Below, in pieces: positions 33,828 to 47,100 of a stretch of 64,000 nt of DNA. The notes beneath the pieces were generated by a model. It saw only the letters and a program-made list of their open reading frames with translations, did no database searches and was not told the origin of the DNA. The first letter of the stretch is position 1. Each line of letters begins with the position of its first letter. This DNA comes from Strongylocentrotus droebachiensis (Eukaryota > Echinodermata > Echinoidea > Camarodonta > Strongylocentrotidae): NCBI GenBank assembly GCA_035222895.1, contig JAVYIG010006387.1, positions 54,839 to 118,838 on the forward strand, given 5' to 3'. A program made the position numbers and the translations under genes.

Positions 33828-35109
33828 TTAATACTTTGATTGCTTCTCTTGAATTTCAGGATCTTCCTGTGGAACTCTTGAGTGAGTGTGAGTACAAGGA
33901 GCTTGCCTCTTGAAAGGCCTGCTCCGACTGCTGCTACCTTCTCTATGTGTCTGAGAAAATTGAGATAGAGTATCTGATCTATTACCAGCATGCTGTTGAG
34001 GATGGTCTGATGGTGGTAATGCCCTTCTTGGAGAGTGTACATCACCCACTGGTTGCTGTTGATGGTGGTCTGATGGTGGTAATGTCTTTCTTGGATAGTG
34101 TACATCACCCACTGGTTGCTGTTGAGGGTGGTCTAATGGTGGTAATGCCCTTCTTGGAGAGTGTACATCACCCACTGGTTGCTGTTGAGGATGGTCTGAT
34201 GGTGGTAATGTCCTTCTTGGATAGTGTACATCACCCATGGGTTGCTGTTGAGGGTCATCCCTACCAGTACTGATTGTACTTTGGATTGGGGACGAAAGGT
34301 TGGTGGAATGTGATACCTGACTGGAAGAATCTGGTCTACTTGGAGTATGGGAAGCTGAATGGAATCCTGTTGTGGAGCAATTTTGACTAGGCTCAGGTCG
34401 GCTAGATCCTGACCACTCTACCATCATTGGTTGATAAGGTGTGTCTGAAATGTGCCGTCTCCACATGGCAGGTTGATGATATCCAGAGACTGGAGGGTTA
34501 CACAGAAGAGCAGAGCTGGATGGAGACGCATTGTAAGGTCTAGTGTAGGGATCCTGACTTGACCAAGGCATGACAGTACATGTAGCACCTGTGCTCCCAT
34601 GAACCGGTGGTTGATTCTGTGTTGGTGGAAGGTACCCTGCGTACTTAATAGGTTGATCATGCCTCGAGACTGGAGGGTTAGGAGCAGAACTTGACATAGT
34701 AGCATGGTAGGTAGGATTGTAGTGAGCCTCTCTATACTCAGGACTGCAGTAATAACCACTGAATGGCTCATTTGGAGCAGGGGTGTGGAACCCAGCAGAC
34801 ATGCCTGATTGGAGATTGGAAGGCATACATTGGGGCTGACTAGGCTCAGGATTCCACAGTAGTGCATTATTCTCTGAATAGACTGGCCCAAAACCAGACT
34901 GAGTCCTCAATGTACATGGCTGTTGTAAAGGCGGCCCCACAATGACCCTCGGTAGGGTGTCTGGGGTAACACTGGTGTTGGCATGTACCAGGTTCACACA
35001 ACTAGTGCTCGCCATGGTTTCTTGGTGCATTGCTCGTGATTGCTCTGAGACATTTCTTGTGCTGTGTGTGTTTCCATAGGAACTGCCTCTTAATGGTTGG
35101 CGATGTAAC
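33828..35109 (-). CDS. NLR B last exon: disordered tail with 21-residue repeats
   Basis: Acceptor TTCTTTCAG at 35110; stop TAA at 33828-33830. About 426 residues rich in Pro, Ser, Gln, His and Tyr with no hydrophobic core. Four tandem copies of a unit like DHPQQQPVGDVHSPRRALPP occupy about 33990-34250 (63-bp period), alternating HSPRRALPP and HYPRRTLPP forms. It resembles disordered linear-motif-rich tails rather than a fold. The exon could be the end of a separate gene, but its phase fits gene B and no other start exon is evident. An apparent plus-strand frame over the repeats (33947-34273) is their antisense shadow. Confidence 0.7.
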
Positions 35110-38100
35110 CTGAAAGAAGGTTGATAAGAACTGTAAGGAATGATGGGAAACTGAGTAACGTTTGAGTCGGCCGAGTCGGCTAGCTGAGCTATAAAGGAAA
35201 CAGATGTTTTCTTACCATCTGTTTGCAAGATGAGAAATAAACTAGATGGACCTTCGACTGTGCGCAGTCAAAAATGATGCCTCGGCCATGGAGCAGTTTT
35301 ACAAACCAAAACAGAAGCAATTTTTAAACTTCAAGTTTGATTGCAATCCATAAAAAGGTTCTATGAATATTGTGATTACAAGCTATATTTCATAAACATG
35401 TTCGACCCTTGATCTTTGACCTCATGATCCTAAAATGTAATCAAATCATTGGCTCTGCAAGATACATACATGACCCAAGTTTGGCGGGAAACCATTGATT
35501 GATTCTTGAGATAATGAGATCACGAGAACGGGACGTACAGACGGACGGACATATGCAAGGACAACCCGAAAACATAATGCCTCTGGCTACTTTGTAGTGG
35601 AGGCATAAAAATCTACTACTATTGGTCTAATTGAATGTACTAGTCTCAAGAAACATATTCATATATTTGTAAGACCAGAAATCTTCATTTTTTTTATAAA
35701 GGTAAACAGCATCACTTTATTGCATGCTCCCTGAAGAGGTATCAGCATCTAGCTTTTCTTAATATTCCATTAGAGGCTCTTTATATTGTTTATACATGTA
35801 TATCGCACTATTCATGAAAAGTCTACATACTGTTACTGTTTTTTTGTTATCACAAATACTGTACTGACCTTTGCGAAGGTGTGAGGGTGTGAAGAAATGA
35901 GTTCAAGTCATCTTGAGCAACTCCATTGAACCTGAAGTTTCCCTTCCTGATCTGAGGAAAACAACCCTGTAACATAAAATAGCAACATTGCTTGTAAACC
36001 TTGTATCAATTTCAAGTAAGTGGATCTATTTCATTCTGGCATATAATATATTTTCTTGGGGAATACACGCTCACCAGCTACGGTTACATCCCTTTAAAGT
36101 AAACCGGTAACATTGTTGAAGGTAGATGAAAAAAAAGTAATTTTTGTATGAAATGTTACTTATTATCTATATTACTAATACGCAAAAACGCCGCGGGGGG
36201 TCCAAAACGGGGCAAAACGGTTCCTCAAAAATGCCTTTCCCCGACCGCGCCCGCCTCCGCCGGGGAGCGGGGACGGCGGCACAATTATACGAGGCCTGTC
36301 TCCCGTAACCCGCGTGCCACGTCGACCCTGCGATCGACGTCCATGCCGTTAAACGCGTTTTCGGTGTTCCGGGGAGGACAGGCGGACGAGAGCACGGCGG
36401 GCGTGGTGGATTGCAAGGAGGCGACGAACCTGTGAGAGCGAGTCGGGAAGGCGTGCATCCGCCCTCTGTGCAATCAACAAAGAGACACACAGCGGACGAG
36501 AATCCACTTCTGTCAATGGGTGTAGCACATCACGTAGTAACGGGTGTGGTTTACCCCGAGTTTAGGCCTCTTGCTATAGGATACGCTTTGTAGCATGTAA
36601 GAGAAATACACATTAACAGATGACTCACCCGGGTGTGGGGATGTAAAAAATGCACGCTCTCACGGGTTGGGCTTACCCGTGTTATGCGTCTTTTTATAGG
36701 ATATGCTTTGTAGGCCAGCCGGACCTGCTGCGTGTACGATCATGTATGCGATGATTCTACGCTCACCGTCACACGCACAATCATCTCAGTCGCTTCGTCT
36801 TTGATTCTATGATGATTGCCGTGATTTATATATAGTTTACGTGAATAGAGGTATGCAAGCAGGGTTACTTTGGTATTATCCTGTTCATGTTTACTGAATT
36901 TTGAAAATCATTCTTCAAATTAAAGTTTTCACAAGAAATTCATCGTAACTGACAGTTCAGTTGCAAGCTATCTGCCGTGAGGCACGGGCAGTGCAGTGCG
37001 CCACTGCTGCCGAGCACTGTCGGAACTTTGACTGTGTGTGAGGTGAGGTGAGCTGAGCTGAGCTATTATAGAGTAGACTCGACAACATTTTGAAATTGCT
37101 CTTATTGCCCCTATTTCAATATAGTTTTGTGACTATAGAGGTATGAAACCTGAGCTTAGATTGTGATTATTCTGTCCATGTATAGTTGTATGCTGAATTT
37201 CGATAATCATTTTTCAAAGTAAAGTTTTCACAAGATATTCAGACAGTCGTTTAAAAACATAGCCATTGGCATTGTCTATAGCTGGATAGAATACTTTTAC
37301 TATGATACAGTTCCTTCATCAAATCAATGCATTAAAACGGGTATTACGGTGCCGCATTCATGGTCAAACAGCGTTATAAAAATCGTCTAGATTCAAGGCC
37401 TAGACCTTATATATAAAAATAATCAAATTTTATTTTCGATAGCACATAGGGTCTAGGCCTCTTTCTATTTACCCCCCCCCCCCCCCCCCCCCCCCTCTCC
37501 TGCCCTCCCCCTAGAATCCCGTGGATTTTCCACGGGTCCTGCTAGTATTCCTTCTACTGTACTATCCCTCTAACATGCCAAAAGTCCTGAAAAAATTCTC
37601 AAACCACAAAGATATGTATGGTTTTCTTTGAAGGCATCACTGTGCAACACCCTCTAACAGTAATTTCTCCCAACCAATTTTTAAATTTTCCCAACCGTTA
37701 TTCCGTGAAAAGACATAAAACAGGCTTTTAAAAATCGTTTGAAATGGTATCGTCGTTTGTGACAATTACATTCACTTTAAATTTAATTAAATTATAATAA
37801 CATAGTTGGGAGAATTCAGAAATTGATCAGATCAATTTTCCCCAATTTTTATCATTAATAATGATCTCAAAATCTAATCAGTTCATCCTTACAGGTCCTA
37901 TGTAATGAAATGACCTTGTAACTTTTGTTTGATGTCTGCCTGACTCGCATGCCTGGTTCCCTCACTTAGCAACCAGGCATGCAGTCAGAAAGTAGATTGT
38001 TTTGAAATGACTTTGTAGCTTTTGTTTGATGTCTGCCTGACTTGCATACCTGGTTGCCTGACATAGCAACCAGGCATGCAGTCAGGTGGTAGATTGCTTT

Positions 38101-41100
38101 ACCTGTTATTTATGTGATGCAGATGTTTAGTACTCGCGCACTATGTGCCTAGATTAACATGCCAGAAGAAATGATAAAAGGGCGCCTCATGTATTGGCAC
38201 GAGGCAGATAGACTAGGGCAGGCCTTCTCAACTAGTTTATGAGAAGTGCCAAAACGAAAAGAATTTGGAGTTGAAGTGCCACCCTGTATGGTGCTGCATG
38301 TGCTGCGAGGGAGCGTAGTGACCGAGCCGAAAATGGGTGGGGTCCAGGGGCGAACACGGGAATTGTCAAAATCGATTATTCCTACTCCTAATAACATCGA
38401 AATTAGTAGTACCCATAAATATACATTTGCTATTAATGTATTGAAGATATTCATAACTCTGGATTTCATGTGCTCAAGACCCCAAGTCAGGAGTTTTGTT
38501 AGTACAGTTTGGTAAGTTCAAGCCTTTATCAGAATTGGCTCTTAAAAAACTGTACGACGTATTTTTCATATCACACGTGGAAAAGGTTGGATATTGATTA
38601 TTGAGCACAACAATGTAAATGTTATACAAACTTGAATTTCAACTGAAGTCTTTCGTCTAAGGCTGATTGTCAACGAAATGGAGTTAAATCTTTTTTCAAC
38701 TCTGTTTGTTGCTACGGCAGGTACCCAGTGAAAACAAATTCCTTTGATAAAATTATGGAAATGCAAGCACTACTTTAAACAAACAGAACGTTGTCATTCC
38801 TTGCTCATTTTTCCTGATTGAGGTGTCATATGAAAGGGCAGAAACTCAACTTTCTAGAAAATTAATTAATAAATTAATTAGTATGAGTGATATTTGTTAA
38901 TTATTTTTAATTTTTGTAGGGCTTCCACCCTGTTCGTATCATTAAGTCCTACTTCTAATAACATCTAAATTAATTATACCCATAAATATACATTTGCTAT
39001 TAATGTATTAAAGGTATGCATAACTCTGGATTTCATGTGCACAATACCCTAAGTGCAGAGTTTGTTACTATGGTTCAGTTTTGTAAATTCAAGCCTTTAT
39101 CAGAATTGGCTCTTTCACAAATTTAGGACATGTTTTTCATATCAATCAAACCTGGAAAAGTTGGATATTGATTATTGATCAAAACAATGTAAATCTTCTA
39201 CAAATTAGAATTTTAACTGAATCAGTACATGTGTATTTTGCTTTCCTGCCATGACTGTCCCAACATACCAAGTAAAACGCCTTTAAAAAGGGTGTTTGGA
39301 GAAAAAACGCAAACATGAATAAACATGTGCACCATACAATTATTACTGCTCTTACTTTCTTTCAATGACCCTTTCCATGACATTTACATTAGGACAAACA
39401 TACCTGTATGGATGATGCCTTTGCTTTCAATGTAGAGTAGAACTCCTCGGTGGGATGGACTCCAGTGATTGTCAGGTCAGTCAGGTTTGGCATGGAACAC
39501 AGTGCTTCTGCTAGGTGATGTGATGAGGCTGGTGTGGGACACTGGAGATCTTGAAGCCTGAGAGTCTGGACCTGCATTGTTTGACAATACAGTTAAAGGG
39601 ATAGTCCACCCCAGGATTTTCTTTAGCTGACGATATAGACCTAATAATACCATGAAGAATGATACAAGTCTCATTAAAATCCATGATCACATAACGAAGA
39701 TATATTGACTTTTTTATCGAAAATCAGCCGCCCCCCAAATGCAAATGCGTTACATGGGCATGAAACGATCGCCAAAAAATAACCGATAGTATCGAAATTG
39801 TGACGTATGTTGCGAGCTGCCTTCTTATTTCGCAGACATTCACTTTCGCTTTCATTCATGATTCGTCGTGTCAGTGCGATAACAGTGTACCGCGAGCGAA
39901 AGTGAATGTCTGCGAAATAAGAAGGCAGCTCGCAACATACGTCACAATGCGATCGTTTCATGCCCATGTAACGCATTTGCATTTGGGGGGCGGCTGATTT
40001 TCGATAAAAAAGTCGATATATCTTCGTTATGTGATCATGGATTTTAATGAGACTTGTATCATTCTTCATGGTATTATTAGGTCTATATCGTCAGCTAAAA
40101 AAAATCCTGGGGTGGACTTTCCCTTTAAGCAGCAAATCTATACATGCATTTGTTTTATTTACAAGTACTAATTTCTCATTGCATTCTTATAACTATCACC
40201 TAGGATATGTATAACACAGCTCTATTCATATTTACATTCTTAACCTTTAGATAACTAAATATATTTTTTTTTAAATCAATTCTTGTATATGTAAACATTC
40301 AAGTTTCCTTTAGTAGGATGATTAAGTTATTTATTCTTTCATAAAATATCCTATATCTGTTTGCATTGATACGTCCTACTCCTAACAACAGTGAAATAAA
40401 TAATACCCAGAAATCTGCATTTGTTATTAAAGGCATCGTTTAACAACGTTAAATCTTAGATGAATGGCCCTACGTGTAATCAGTGTCTGTGATATGGTGT
40501 AATATGAAGCCCTAAAAAAAATTGCGCTTCCAAATGATCATGAAGTGCCTCAAAAAAGTAAAAATCGTGGAGTGACCGGTTTTACCATACTCGTTTTTCC
40601 AAACAGACTGTAGTGTTATGAAAACCGTTAGGAAAATTCAAAATTTGATTTTGATTTCCAATCATAAATATCTTGATAATCTAACAAGTGATCGGCTTGT
40701 AAAAGTCATAGGGTTCCTGACTGACCTAAAGGTTTATAATTATAATTACAGCATGCGCTAAATCTAGGATTTTGTTTCAGAATCTGAGACAAAGTTACCC
40801 AATCCCTTTAACATAGTGAAGGTATTCATAACTCTGGTTTCATGTCACAAGAAAGCTAAGTCAAAAGGATGTGGTTATTGTACAATTTTGGTAAATTCAA
40901 GTATTTATCGAAATTAGAAACGGTTGGATATTGATTAGTGATCTAAATAATATTTTTCTAATACACAATGGAATTTCAACTATCTATGATCTTCTATAGT
41001 TTGCTTTCATTCTATATTTCATGACTATTTAGACATTTTGGGTAAATGGATCATAATTTAAAAAAAAGGTATTTGCAATTTTAAAAAGGCATGTATACAT

Positions 41101-44100
41101 AAACATCATATCATCAATACTACTCTTTCTTTTTTCAATGACCCTTTCCATGACATTTACATTAGGACAAACATACCTGCATGGATGATGCCTTTGCTCT
41201 CAATGCAGAGTAGAACTCCTCATGTAATGGCTTTCCAGAGAGTGTCAGGTCAGTCAGGTTTGGCATAGAACACAGTGCTTCTGCTAGGTGATGTGATGAG
41301 GCTGATGTGGGACTCTGGTGTTTAAGCATGAGAGTCTGGACCTGCATTGTTTGACAATACAGTTAAGTATCAAATCTATACATGCATTTGTTTTATTTAC
41401 AAGTACTAATTTCTCATTGCATTCTTATAACTATCACCTAGGATATGTATAACACAGCTATATTCATAATTACATTCTTAACCTTAAGATAACTAAATAG
41501 GTTTTTTTTTAAAATCAATTCTTGTATATTTAAACATTCAAGTTTCCTTCAGTAGGATGATTAAGTTATTTATTCTTTCATAAAATATCCTATATCTGTT
41601 TGCATTGATACGTCCTACTACAAACAACACTGAAATAAATAATACCCAGAAATCTGCATTTGTTATTAAAGGCATCGTTTAACAACGTTAAATCTTAGAT
41701 GAATGGCCCTTCGTGTCATCAGTGTCTGTGTTATGGTGTAATATGAAGCCCTAAAAAAAATGCGCTTCCAAATGATCACGAAGTGCCTCAAATAAGTAAA
41801 AATTGTGGAGTGACCGGTTTCACCATATTCGTTTTCCCAAATAGACGGTAGTGTTATGAAAACCGTTAGGAAAATGCAAAATTTGATCTTGATTTCCAAT
41901 CATCAATATCTTGATAATCTAACAAGCGATCGGCTTGAAAAAGTCATAGGGTTCCTGACTGACTACAAAGGTTTATAATTATAATTGCAGCATGCGCTAA
42001 ATCTAGGATTTTGTTTCGGAATCTGAGACAAAGTTACCCAATCCCTTTAACATAGTGAAGGTATTCATAACTCTGGTTTCATGTCACAAGAAAGCTAAGT
42101 CAAAAGGATGTGGTTATTGTACAGTTTTGGTAAATTCAAGCCTTTATCGAAATTAGAAACGGTTGGATATTGATTAGTGATCAAAATAATATTAATCTAA
42201 TACACAATGGAATTTCAACTATCTATGCTCTTCTATAGTTTGCTTTCATTCCATATTTCATGACTATTTAGACATTTTGGGTAAATGGATTATAATTTAA
42301 AAAAAAAGGTATTTGGAATTATAAAAAGACATGTATACATAAACATCATATCATCAATACTACTCTTTCTTTTTTCAATGACCCTTTCCATGACATTTAC
42401 ATAAGGACACACATACCTGTATGGATGAGGCCTTTGCTTTCAATGCAGAGTAGAACTCCTCAGTAAGACCCCATGCAGTGAGTGACAGGTCAGTCAGGTT
42501 TGGCATGGAACACAGTGCTTCTGCTAGGTGATGTAATGAGGCTGGTGTGGGACACTTGAGAGATTCAAGCCTGAGAGTCTGGACCTGCATTGTTTGACAA
42601 GACAGTTAAGCAGCAAATCTATACATACAATTTTGTTATTTACAAGTACTAATCTTTCATTGCATTCTTATAACTATCACCTAGGATATATATAACACAG
42701 CTGTATTCATATTTACATTCTTAACCTTAAAGGTAAAGACTAGTTATGGTCATGCGATTGAATTGTGAAAGAAACGTTGTGGAATCGATCAGAAAAGGTT
42801 GATCATCTAGCATCTAGCATCTGCAAGGTTCTGGAATCATCAATATGATAAGAAATTTGGCCCATTCTTCGTAAAGTTACAAGCACTATACACAGAAAGA
42901 TGTATATGGGACTACCCTATATCTCTCACAGGACCATGAGAGAAACAAATTTACCAAATATATGAATTAGTAGGCGGTTTCCCGGCAAATTTTTTATCAT
43001 CATGTATTAGTCAAAACATATTTTTTCACATGATTGGTAATGAGAGCTTCCATTTCATTTTTTGAAATTGGGGCGTTACCAATACTGGTCTTTACCTTTA
43101 AGATAACTAAATAGATTTTTTTTATTCATCCATTCTTGTATACTTAAACATTCAAGTTTCCTTCAGTAGGATGATTCAGTTATTTATTCTTTCATAAAAT
43201 ATCCTATATCTGTTTGCATTGATACGTCCTACTCCTAACAACACTGAAATACATAATACCCAGAAATCTGCATTTGTTATTAAAGGCATCGTTTAACAAC
43301 TTTAAATCTTAGATGAATGGTCCTACGTGTCATCAGTGTCTGTGTTATGGTGTAATATGAAGCCCTAAAAAAATTGCGCTTCCAAATGATCACGAAGTGC
43401 CTCAAATAAGTAAAAATCGTGGAGTGACTGGTTTTACCATACTCGTTTTCCCAAATAGACTGTAGTGTTATGAAAACCATTAGGAAAATGCAAAATTTGA
43501 TTTTGATTTCCAATCATCAATATCTTGATAATCTAACAAGCGATCGGCTTGAAAAAGTCATAGGGTTCCTGACTAACCTAAAGGTTTATAATTATAATTG
43601 CAGCATGCGCTAATCTAGGAATTTGTTTCAGAATCTGAGACAAAGTTACCCAATCCCTTTAACATAGTGAAGGTATTCATAACTCTGGTTTCATGTCACA
43701 AGAAAGCTAAGTCAAAAGGATGTGGTTATTGTACAGTTTTGGTAAATTCAAGCCTTTATCGAAATTAGAAACGGTTGGATATTGATTAGTGATCAAAATA
43801 ATATTAATCTAATACACAATGGAATTTCAACTATCTATGCTCTTCTATAGTTTGCTTTCATTCCATATTTCATGACTATTTAGACATTTTGGGTAAATGG
43901 ATTATAATTTAAAAAAAAAGGTATTTGGAATTTTAAAAAGACATGTATACATAAACATCATATCATCAATACTACTCTTTCTTTTTTCAATGACCCTTTC
44001 CATGACATTTACATAAGGACACACATACCTGTATGGATGAGGCCTTTGCTTTCAATGCAGAGTAGAACTCCTCAGTGAGACCCCATGCAGTGAGTGTCAG

Positions 44101-47100
44101 GTCAGTCAGGTTTGGCAGGGAACACAGTGCTTCTGCTAGGTGATGTGATGAGCCTGGTGTGGCGCTCAGAACATGGAGCTTAAGAGTCTGGACCTGCATT
44201 ATGTGTGAATTTAGTTAAGCAGCACATCTATGAATGCATTTGTTTTATTTACAAGTACTAATTTGTCGTTGCATTCTTATAACTATCACCTAGGATATAT
44301 ATAACACAGCTGTATTCATATTTACATTCTTAACCTTAAGATAACTAAATAGATTTTTTATTCATCAATTCTTGTATATTTAAACATTCAAGTTTCCTTC
44401 AGTTGGATGATTCAGTTATTTATTCTTTCATAAAATATCCTATATCTGTTTGCATTGATACGTCCTACTCCTAACAACACTGAAATAAATAATACCCAGA
44501 AATCTGCATTTGTTATTAAAGGCATCGTTTAACAACGTTAAATCTTAGATGAATGGCCCTACGTGTCATCAGTGTCTGTGATATGGTGTAATATGAAGCC
44601 CTAAAAAAAATTGCGCTTCCAAATGATCATGAAGTGCCTCAAAAAAAGAAAAATAGTGGAGTGACCTGTTTCACCATACTCGTTTTCCCAAATAGACTGT
44701 AGTGTTATGAAAACCGTTAGGACAACGCAAAATTTGATTTTGATTTCCAATCATAAATATCTTGATAATCTAACAAGCGATCGGCTTGTAAAAGTCATAG
44801 GGTTCCTGACTGACCTAAAGGTTTATAATTATAATTGCAGCATGCGCTAAATCTAGGATTTTGTTTCAGAATCTGAGACAAAGTTACCCAATCCCTTTAA
44901 AATAGTGAAAGTATTCATAACTCTGGTTTCATATCACAAGAAAGCTAAGTCAAAAGGATGTGGTTATTGTACAGTTTTGGTAAATTCAAGCCTTTATCGA
45001 AATTAGAAACGGATATTGATTAGTGATCAAAATAATATTAATCTAATACACAATGGAATTTCAACTATCTATGCTTTTCTATAGTTTGCTTTCATTCCAC
45101 ATTTCATGACTATTTAGACATTTTGGGTAAATGGATTATAATTTTAAAAAAAGGTTTTGGAATTTTAAAAAGACATGTATACATAAACATCATATCATCA
45201 ATACTACTCTTTCTTTTTTCAATGACCCTTTCCATGACATTTACATAAGGACACACATACCTGTATGGATGAGGCCTTTGCTTTCAATGCAGAGTAGAAC
45301 TCCTCAGTGAGACTTATTGCATTGAGTGACAGGTCAGTCAGGTTTGGCATGGAACACAGTGCTTCTGCTATGTGATGTGATAAGGCTGGTGTGGGACAGT
45401 TGAGAGTTTCAAGCCTGAGAGTCTGGACCTGCATTGTTTGACAATACAGTTAAGCAGCAAATCTATACATGCAATTGTTTTATTTACAAGTACTAATTTG
45501 TCATTGCATTCTTATAACTATCACCTAGGATATATATATAACACAACTGTATTCATATTAACATTCTTAACCTTAAGATAACTAAATAGATTTTTTATTC
45601 ATCAATTCTTGTATATTTAAACATTCAAGTTTCATTCAGTAGGATGATTCAGTTATTTATTCTTTCATAAAATATCCTATATCTGTTTGCATTGATATGT
45701 CCTACTCCTAACAACACTGAAATAAATAATACCCAGAAATCTGCATTTGTTATTAAAGGCATCGTTTAACAACGTTAAATCTTAGATGAATGGCCCTACG
45801 TGTCATCAGTGTCTGTGATATGGTGTAATATGAAGCCCTAAAAAAAATTGCGCTTCCAAATGATCATGAAGTGCCTCAAAAAAAGAAAAATTGTGGAGTG
45901 ACCGGTTTTACCATACTCGTTTTCCCAAATAGACTGTAGTGTTATGAAAACTGTTAGGAAAACGCAAAATTTGATTTTGATTTCTAATCATAAATATCTT
46001 GATAATCTAATAATAATAATAATAAAGCGCAACATATTCATCTCTAGAGATGCTCAAGGCGCAAACAAATAATTTAAATTAATATTCAACATGAATTTAA
46101 CAATATGCATTGAGCATCAGGTGAGTTTTAAGGCCAGTTTTGAAAGAAGAAAGAGTGTTGGCCGTCTGAATAGAGAGAGGTAACTTATTCCACAAAGAAG
46201 GAGCTGCTGATGCAAATGCTCTATCCCCCCAATTTCTTTTGGTACGTATTTCTTTAAGTCTAATATTATGTGATGAATGTAAACCAGAACGACCTGCAGA
46301 GTGGGGTGATAGAAGGGATGAAATATATTCTGGAGCTAGATCATTTAGTGCACGATAGGTTAAGAGTAGAATTGTATAGATCACACGCTGTTGAACAGGG
46401 AGCCAGTGCAGAGATTTCAAGATAGGAGTGATATGTGATGATCTTCTGGTGTTAGTTACAAGGCGAGCAGCAGCATTCTGAACTTTTTGCAATCGGTTAA
46501 TTTGGTTGGCGGGTAGTCGAAAGAGTAATGAATTGCAATTATCAAGGTGCGAAGTAACAAAAGCATGTACTAACTGTTGGGTGGATTGAGGTGAGAGATA
46601 TTGCCTAATTGCACGGATATTACGTAGATTACAATTGGCCAGTTTAACACAATTTGATACATGGGCTTCAAGTGACATGGCAGAATCAAATATTACACCA
46701 GGATTCCTAGCTTGATGAGATCAGCTTGTAAAAGTCATAGGGTTCCTGACTGACCTAAAGGTTTATAATTATAATTGCAGCATGCGCTAAATCTAGGATT
46801 TTGTTTCAGAATCTGAGACAAAGTTACTCAATCCCTTTAACATAGTGAAGGTATTCATAACTCTGGTTTCATGTCACAAGAAAGCCAAGTCAAAAGGATG
46901 TGGTTATTGTACAGTTTTGGTAAATTCAAGCCTTTATCAAAATTAGAAACGGTTGGATATTGATTAGTGATCAAAATAATATTAATCTAATACACAATGG
47001 AATTTCAACTATCTATGCTCTTCTATAGTTTGCTTTCATTCCATATTTCATGACTATTTAGACATTTTGGGTAAATGGATTATAATTTAAAAAAAAGGTA

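Noticed and set aside
33947-34273. 108-residue plus-strand frame with repeated LMVVMPFLESVHHP
   Set aside because: Antisense of the 63-bp coding minisatellite in the NLR B tail exon.
34424-34891. 155-residue minus-strand frame
   Set aside because: Alternative frame of the Pro/Ser-rich tail exon; the longer frame fits the splice phase.
36148-36593. GC-rich open frames on both strands
   Set aside because: Inside the non-autonomous Helitron; long frames are expected from GC-rich composition and none shows a domain.
39674-40069. 131-residue minus-strand open frame
   Set aside because: It lies wholly inside the 528-bp palindromic TTAA element, and its mirror frame is also open. It has no protein motif.
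46097-46678. 193-residue frame as a possible host gene
   Set aside because: Its motifs are the C-terminal end of a CR1/L2 LINE ORF2, and it carries the ATT tail.
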